DNA of 64,000 nucleotides from Pseudoalteromonas umbrosa (GTDB lineage Bacteria > Pseudomonadota > Gammaproteobacteria > Enterobacterales > Alteromonadaceae): contig NZ_JASJUU010000004.1 of assembly GCF_030125375.1 (NCBI RefSeq), positions 434,001-498,000 of the forward strand. Direction: 5' to 3'. A model generated the notes under the pieces. That model saw only the letters and a list, made by a program, of their open reading frames with translations. It had not been told where the DNA came from and searched no databases. How positions within the stretch are numbered: the stretch's first letter is position 1; the number at the start of each line of letters is the position of its first letter. Positions 60,075-64,000 of this stretch are shown piece after piece. Position numbers and translations under genes: made by a program.

Positions 60075-61250
60075 ATGAAGAAGTTGACAATGGCCTCACT
60101 GGCATTGTGTATGGCATCGTTAATGGGTTGTTCATCGAGTGATGATGAAGAAGAGCTGGTGCTCCCTGAAATTGTCAATCAATTTGAACCTCAGACAGTT
60201 TGGCAAGAATCACTGGGTGATGGCGTTGAGCATTATTTTTCGCGTTTGACGCCAACCGCGCATGGCGACCGTATTTTTGCTGCAGAGCGAAAAGGGCGAG
60301 TCGCAGCATATAACTCAGAAAATGGTGATCAGTTGTGGGAAATTGATACACGACAAGACTCCTCAATTTGGCCTTGGGCTGACGATGACTCCGCGAAGTT
60401 ATCAGGTGGTATTTTGCAAGCGTATGGCAAAATATACATTGGCTCAGAGCATGGTGAGGTAATTGCCCTTGACCGCGAAACTGGCGAATTAGTCTGGCGT
60501 AAGTCGGTACCAGGTGAAGCGTTATCTTCGCCAAGTGCCGGTGATGGCTTAGTTTATGTCAACTTGGGCTCGGGTAAGTTACTTGCTTTGCACCCAGATA
60601 CAGGTGAAGAGCGTTGGAGCTATGAGCAAGAAGTGCCAGCTTTAACACTTCGTGGTTTGAGTTCACCTACTTCTGCTAATGGCGGTGTGCTGATTGGTGA
60701 AGAAAGCGGTAAGCTGAGCGTACTGATCGCTGAGAGCGGATTCACAGCCTGGAGCACAGATGTTGCACTGGCGGAAGGTGCGTCTGAGTTCGAACGCTTG
60801 GTTGATGTTGATACAAAACCTGTTGTATCCGGTGCGTATGTTTACACGATAGCGTATAATAGCAAGCTTGCAGCCATTGATGTGCGTAATGGCAATGTAG
60901 TTTGGGATCGTGAGTACAGTAGCTATCGTGATTTAGCGATTGAATTAAATACTATTTACTTGGTAGATAGTGATGGTGTGCTCTATGCTCTAGATAAAGA
61001 CTCAGGTACCGAACGTTGGAGTCAAGCTGGCTTAAGAGGCTGGTATCTAACTGCACCAGCGGTTGCTGGTAATTATGTTGTAGTGGGTGATCAGGAAGGC
61101 AACTTGCACTGGCTTGATAAGCAAACAGGTGATTTGGTTTCTAGACAAGAGTTTGATAGCTCTGGCTTTTTTGTTGAGCCGATTATCGTTGATGATAAGT
61201 TGATCGTATACACCAGAGATGGTGAGATCAGTGCGATAAAAATCCCTTAA
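60075..61250 (+). CDS. bamB: Outer membrane protein assembly factor BamB
   Basis: 391 residues. Signal peptide with lipobox SLMGCSSSD. It is an eight-bladed PQQ-type beta-propeller with repeated blade ends (NGDQLWEIDT, TGELVWRKS, TGEERWSYEQ, NGNVVWDRE, SGTERWSQAG). It is a lipoprotein of the BAM complex that helps BamA insert outer-membrane beta-barrels. GGAG precedes the ATG. Confidence 0.97.
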   Translation: MKKLTMASLALCMASLMGCSSSDDEEELVLPEIVNQFEPQTVWQESLGDGVEHYFSRLTPTAHGDRIFAAERKGRVAAYNSENGDQLWEIDTRQDSSIWPWADDDSAKLSGGILQAYGKIYIGSEHGEVIALDRETGELVWRKSVPGEALSSPSAGDGLVYVNLGSGKLLALHPDTGEERWSYEQEVPALTLRGLSSPTSANGGVLIGEESGKLSVLIAESGFTAWSTDVALAEGASEFERLVDVDTKPVVSGAYVYTIAYNSKLAAIDVRNGNVVWDREYSSYRDLAIELNTIYLVDSDGVLYALDKDSGTERWSQAGLRGWYLTAPAVAGNYVVVGDQEGNLHWLDKQTGDLVSRQEFDSSGFFVEPIIVDDKLIVYTRDGEISAIKIP

Positions 61251-61275
61251 TCATCCCTGACGTAAAGGTTTTAGT

Positions 61276-61300
61276 AAGGCTTCGCACTGCGAAGCCTTTT
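61276..61300 (+). terminator. Rho-independent terminator between bamB and der
   Basis: AAGGCTTCGCA pairs with TGCGAAGCCTT followed by TTG; the stem is strong and the T-tract short. It lies 25 bases after bamB and 24 before der, so der probably has extra promoter input or read-through. Confidence 0.8.
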
Positions 61301-61323
61301 GTTGTTTAAAGAAGAGGTAGTCT

Positions 61324-62796
61324 ATGCTTCCTGTGATCGCTCTGGTAGGGCGACCAAATGTGGGTAAGTCCACATTATTTAATCGTTTAACGCGTACTCG
61401 TGACGCACTTGTTGCCGACTTTCCAGGTCTAACACGCGATCGTAAATACGGTCAGGCTGATTACGATGGTTACGAATTCATTGTTGTTGATACTGGTGGT
61501 ATTGATGGCAGTGAAGAAGGCATTGAAACGGAGATGGCTGAGCAGTCGCTTTTGGCGATTGAAGAAGCTGATGTTGTTCTGTTTTTAGTTGATGCTCGTG
61601 CTGGTATGACAGCTGCTGATCAAGCCATTGCACAGCATTTAAGGAAGCAAGAAAAGAAAAGTTTCATTGTTGCTAACAAAACAGATGGCATAGACGCTGA
61701 TTCTAGTTGTGCTGAGTTTTATCAACTTGCTTTGGGTGATATTCATCAAATTGCAGCTGCGCATGGGCGTGGAGTTACACAATTACTGGATGCGACACTT
61801 GGTCCAACGATTGCAGAACTTGCACAGCAAGAGGATGACATTGAACAAGATGATGAAAGTGTTGCTGAGCTTTACCTTGAAGGCGAAGAAGCGCCAGAAG
61901 AGGGCAAAACAGGCTTTGAAGATAAGCCGGTAAAACTGGCGATTATTGGACGTCCGAATGTAGGTAAGTCAACTCTAACAAACCGTATTCTAGGTGAGGA
62001 GCGTGTTATTGTATATGACATGCCAGGTACAACGCGAGATTCTATTTATATCCCGATGACGCGCAACGACCGAGAGTACGTGTTAATCGATACAGCAGGT
62101 GTTCGTAAGCGTAAAAAAGTCAGTGATGTGGTTGAGAAGTTTTCAGTGATCAAAACACTGAAAGCAATTGAAGACGCGAATGTGATCCTGTTGGTGGTTG
62201 ATGCAAGAGAAGGTATTTCTGATCAAGACTTAAGCCTACTAGGCTTCGCGCTAAATTCTGGTCGTTCACTGGTCATTGCTGTGAACAAATGGGATGGCTT
62301 GGACAACTATGTCAAAGAGCGTATTAAGTCAGAATTGGACCGTCGTTTAGGTTTTATTGACTTTGCTAGATTACACTTTATCTCTGCGTTACATGGCACG
62401 GGTGTTGGCCATTTATTTGAGTCAGTTGATGAGGCTTACGAGTCAGCTACCAAGCGTGTTAGCACCGCGATGCTTAGACGTATTATGGATATGGCTCAAG
62501 CAGATCACCAACCACCTCTAGTTCGTGGTCGTCGTGTTAAGCTTAAATATGCTCACGCCGGTGGTTATAATCCACCTAGGATTGTTATCCATGGTAACCA
62601 GGTGCATGATTTGCCGGATAGCTATAAACGTTATTTGATGAACTATTATCGAAAAGCGTTGAATATTATGGGTACACCAATAAAAATCGAGTTTAGAGAA
62701 GGGGATAACCCGTACTCAGGTCGAACTAATAAAATGACCTTATCGCAAAAACGTAAACTGCGAGCGTTTACGAAAGAGCAGAGAAACAAAACATAA
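61324..62796 (+). CDS. der: Ribosome biogenesis GTPase Der (EngA)
   Basis: 490 residues. Two tandem GTPase domains, each with GRPNVGKST, and with VDTGG, NKTD in the first and IDTAG, NKWD in the second. An acidic linker (QQEDDIEQDDESVAE) joins them. The C-terminal KH-like domain is present (KLKYAHAGGYNPPRIVIHGN). It is needed for 50S subunit maturation. A hairpin terminator follows at once. Confidence 0.98.
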   Translation: MLPVIALVGRPNVGKSTLFNRLTRTRDALVADFPGLTRDRKYGQADYDGYEFIVVDTGGIDGSEEGIETEMAEQSLLAIEEADVVLFLVDARAGMTAADQAIAQHLRKQEKKSFIVANKTDGIDADSSCAEFYQLALGDIHQIAAAHGRGVTQLLDATLGPTIAELAQQEDDIEQDDESVAELYLEGEEAPEEGKTGFEDKPVKLAIIGRPNVGKSTLTNRILGEERVIVYDMPGTTRDSIYIPMTRNDREYVLIDTAGVRKRKKVSDVVEKFSVIKTLKAIEDANVILLVVDAREGISDQDLSLLGFALNSGRSLVIAVNKWDGLDNYVKERIKSELDRRLGFIDFARLHFISALHGTGVGHLFESVDEAYESATKRVSTAMLRRIMDMAQADHQPPLVRGRRVKLKYAHAGGYNPPRIVIHGNQVHDLPDSYKRYLMNYYRKALNIMGTPIKIEFREGDNPYSGRTNKMTLSQKRKLRAFTKEQRNKT

Positions 62797-62798
62797 TT

Positions 62799-62822
62799 AA
62801 TGGCGCGTAATGCGCCATTTTC
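62799..62822 (+). terminator. Rho-independent terminator of der
   Basis: AATGGCGC (62799-62806) pairs with GCGCCATT (62812-62819) and is followed by TTTCA. It starts right after the der stop and closes the core-gene run. Confidence 0.85.
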
Positions 62823-62978
62823 ACTTCTACCATACCTCGCTTTTAATGCGTATGTGTATCAACAGCTTATTTTACTTCTGCTGAGCTAGCAAATTAGTAT
62901 CATTGAATTGAACGTAGGCTTTACGCTGCTCATTAATTATGCTTTATTAATGATATATTTGTTTAACATATTGTTGTG

Positions 62979-63368
62979 ATGCATTTTCTTAAAACAGTCA
63001 TTTATGTAGATGATGTCGAAGAGGTTTTAGATTTTTACTTTCAAGCATTTGGACTCAGTGCGCACTCTGTAACAGAGAATGGTGACTATGGAGAGTTGGA
63101 TACAGGTAATGTCTTACTTGCGTTTGCGACGCATCCTGTTGCACAGTCTCAGTTTAAGCAAACGTATATTCGCTCTCAACCAAAGCAACCAGCTCTCGGG
63201 TTTGAGTTGACGCTCGGATGTGAAAATGTATCGAGCTGTTATGATAAGGCAGTTGCAGCTGGCGCTGAGCCTTTATCTGCACCGTGTCAAAAGGGCGTAC
63301 ATATACAAGCATACGTACGCGCAATAGAAGGGACGCTTATTGCTTTAGTCAGCGAGTGCGCGAGCTAG
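62979..63368 (+). CDS. VOC (glyoxalase/bleomycin resistance) family protein
   Basis: About 129 residues; ATG 62979 is preferred over GTG 62976, with no strong ribosome-binding site for either. The beta-alpha-beta-beta-beta pattern of VOC modules is visible: VIYVDDVEEVLDFYFQAFGL, YGELDTGNVLLAFA, then GFELTLGCENVSSCYDKAVAAGAEPLSAP and IEGTLIALVSE. Members bind metals or small ligands, from glyoxalases to drug-binding resistance proteins; no specific function can be read. Its 3' end overlaps the opposite DUF2750 gene by 24 bases. Confidence 0.8.
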   Translation: MHFLKTVIYVDDVEEVLDFYFQAFGLSAHSVTENGDYGELDTGNVLLAFATHPVAQSQFKQTYIRSQPKQPALGFELTLGCENVSSCYDKAVAAGAEPLSAPCQKGVHIQAYVRAIEGTLIALVSECAS

Positions 63369-63695
63369 ACTAACAGGTTCAATTTCAACGCATACATTGT
63401 CATCATTCCAATTAATACCAACCAGTGCGCTGTCATCTCTTAAATCCTCAACCCATTCGTCAAGGAATGGATCTAGGTCGATAGCAATGGGTTTAAACTC
63501 TTCCCATTCATCTTTACATTGTGCTTGTGCAGCGGCTTCGTCACCCCACAATAGCAAAACATCAGATTCCTCAAATTGATTTGATTCAACAATGACAAAA
63601 CCGCCATCTTCAGCACCCAGTGCCCATAATTGCTCACTTTGTTTAACGGCAGTGACAAAGCTGACCACTTCAGATTCTAATTCAAGATCATTCAT
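63345..63695 (-). CDS. DUF2750-family protein
   Basis: 116 residues, strongly acidic. QLWALGAEDGGFVIVES, LLLWGDEAAAQAQCKDEW and WVEDLRDDSALVGINWNDD match my memory of DUF2750, a small uncharacterised family of gammaproteobacteria. No signal peptide or catalytic motif. It lies 19 bases downstream of the GST-like gene and may share its transcript. The overlap with the VOC gene is tail to tail. Function unknown. Confidence 0.75.
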   Translation of the reverse strand: MNDLELESEVVSFVTAVKQSEQLWALGAEDGGFVIVESNQFEESDVLLLWGDEAAAQAQCKDEWEEFKPIAIDLDPFLDEWVEDLRDDSALVGINWNDDNVCVEIEPVSLARALAD

Positions 63696-63714
63696 ATTAG
63701 TTACCAGTAAAAAA

Positions 63715-64000
63715 TTAACTGCGGGGATCCGTTTCTTGGGCGAATTTATTTTGCTGCCATGTTTCTAGATGCGAGATTAACCCATGTAAATGGCTAATAT
63801 CAGCTAGGTCTCTGAATCGGATCCAGTCTAGCAAGCAGTATAAACTGATCTGCAAATACTCGCAGTTCAAAAATACGTCTGTTGCACATTGCTTATCTAA
63901 ATAAGCCAATGTTTCAGTTATACGCTCTCGTTGTAAATTAAAAAATAAAACGTCTGCTTGGGTGTCAAACCCTGAGCGTTGACCCAAAAGTATCTCGACT
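63715..64000 (-). CDS. Glutathione S-transferase-like protein, C-terminal part (cut by window edge)
   Basis: The frame stays open through base 64000, so the true start lies beyond the window. The visible ~95 residues resemble the all-helical C-terminal GST domain: a helix with FFNLQRERITETLAYLDKQ, then LQISLYCLLDWIRFRDLADISHLHGLISHLETWQ, the usual end of GST proteins before a short tail. The glutathione-binding N-terminal domain is not in view, so the family call rests on half a protein. Confidence 0.7.
   Translation of the reverse strand, partial: VEILLGQRSGFDTQADVLFFNLQRERITETLAYLDKQCATDVFLNCEYLQISLYCLLDWIRFRDLADISHLHGLISHLETWQQNKFAQETDPRS

Noticed and set aside
1..64000. Search for transposases, integrases, att sites, tRNA genes and phage genes
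   Set aside because: None recognised; the NRPS cluster shows no flanking mobile element within the window, though its left boundary is not visible.

Overview
The window looks like a chromosome segment of a marine gammaproteobacterium, most likely Pseudoalteromonas or a close Alteromonadales relative. This is inferred from the AT-leaning base composition, the gammaproteobacterial order rlmN-pilF-rodZ-ispG-hisS-yfgM-bamB-der at the right end, the curli (csg) genes, and the mix of DAHL-type hybrid kinases and secreted proteases. I could not run a database search to confirm the genus.

Bases 1-28,900 hold the right part of a nonribosomal peptide synthetase (NRPS) gene cluster, cut off at the left edge. 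All genes read rightward: a giant NRPS (only its 3' 12.9 kb is here), an ATP-grasp-like ligase, a second NRPS ending in a thioesterase, a PLP aminotransferase, a HlyD-type exporter adaptor and a SyrP/TauD-like Fe(II)/2-oxoglutarate hydroxylase. A 317-base gap follows, then a NodU/TobZ-type carbamoyltransferase, an SGNH-hydrolase-like protein and a family 8 glycosyltransferase, closed by a strong terminator near 28,990. Reading adenylation pocket residues by eye, the visible part of the line would make ...-D-X-D-X-Asn-Gly-D-X. X is loaded by two complete adenylation domains with the same ten-residue pocket (DAWQLGTAFK), and probably also by the truncated first one. The tailoring genes suggest hydroxylation, carbamoylation and perhaps glycosylation. 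I do not recognise this combination as a described product.

Bases 29,150-44,360 are accessory and signalling genes: a small P-loop kinase, a di-haem cytochrome c peroxidase overlapping a hybrid histidine kinase, a LysR/SDR/periplasmic DJ-1 trio with a shared palindrome in front of two of its genes, a lipoprotein, a dCache-PAS histidine kinase, an ECF sigma factor with a membrane-spanning tail, a flavin reductase-like protein and a secreted subtilisin with P and PKD domains.

Bases 44,364-48,973 form a curli-type amyloid locus: a very long acidic curlin-repeat protein, then csgE, csgF and csgG, with a csgD-like LuxR regulator facing the operon and overlapping the end of csgG. A LasA-like M23 peptidase follows on the minus strand.

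Bases 50,555-62,796 are core genes: the ferredoxin yfhL with the tRNA-hydroxylation gene trhP (minus strand), ndk, rlmN, a PilF-LysM fusion, rodZ, ispG, hisS, yfgM, bamB and der. The window ends with a VOC-family protein, a DUF2750 protein and the 3' part of a glutathione S-transferase-like gene. No tRNA, rRNA, CRISPR array, transposase or prophage was seen.
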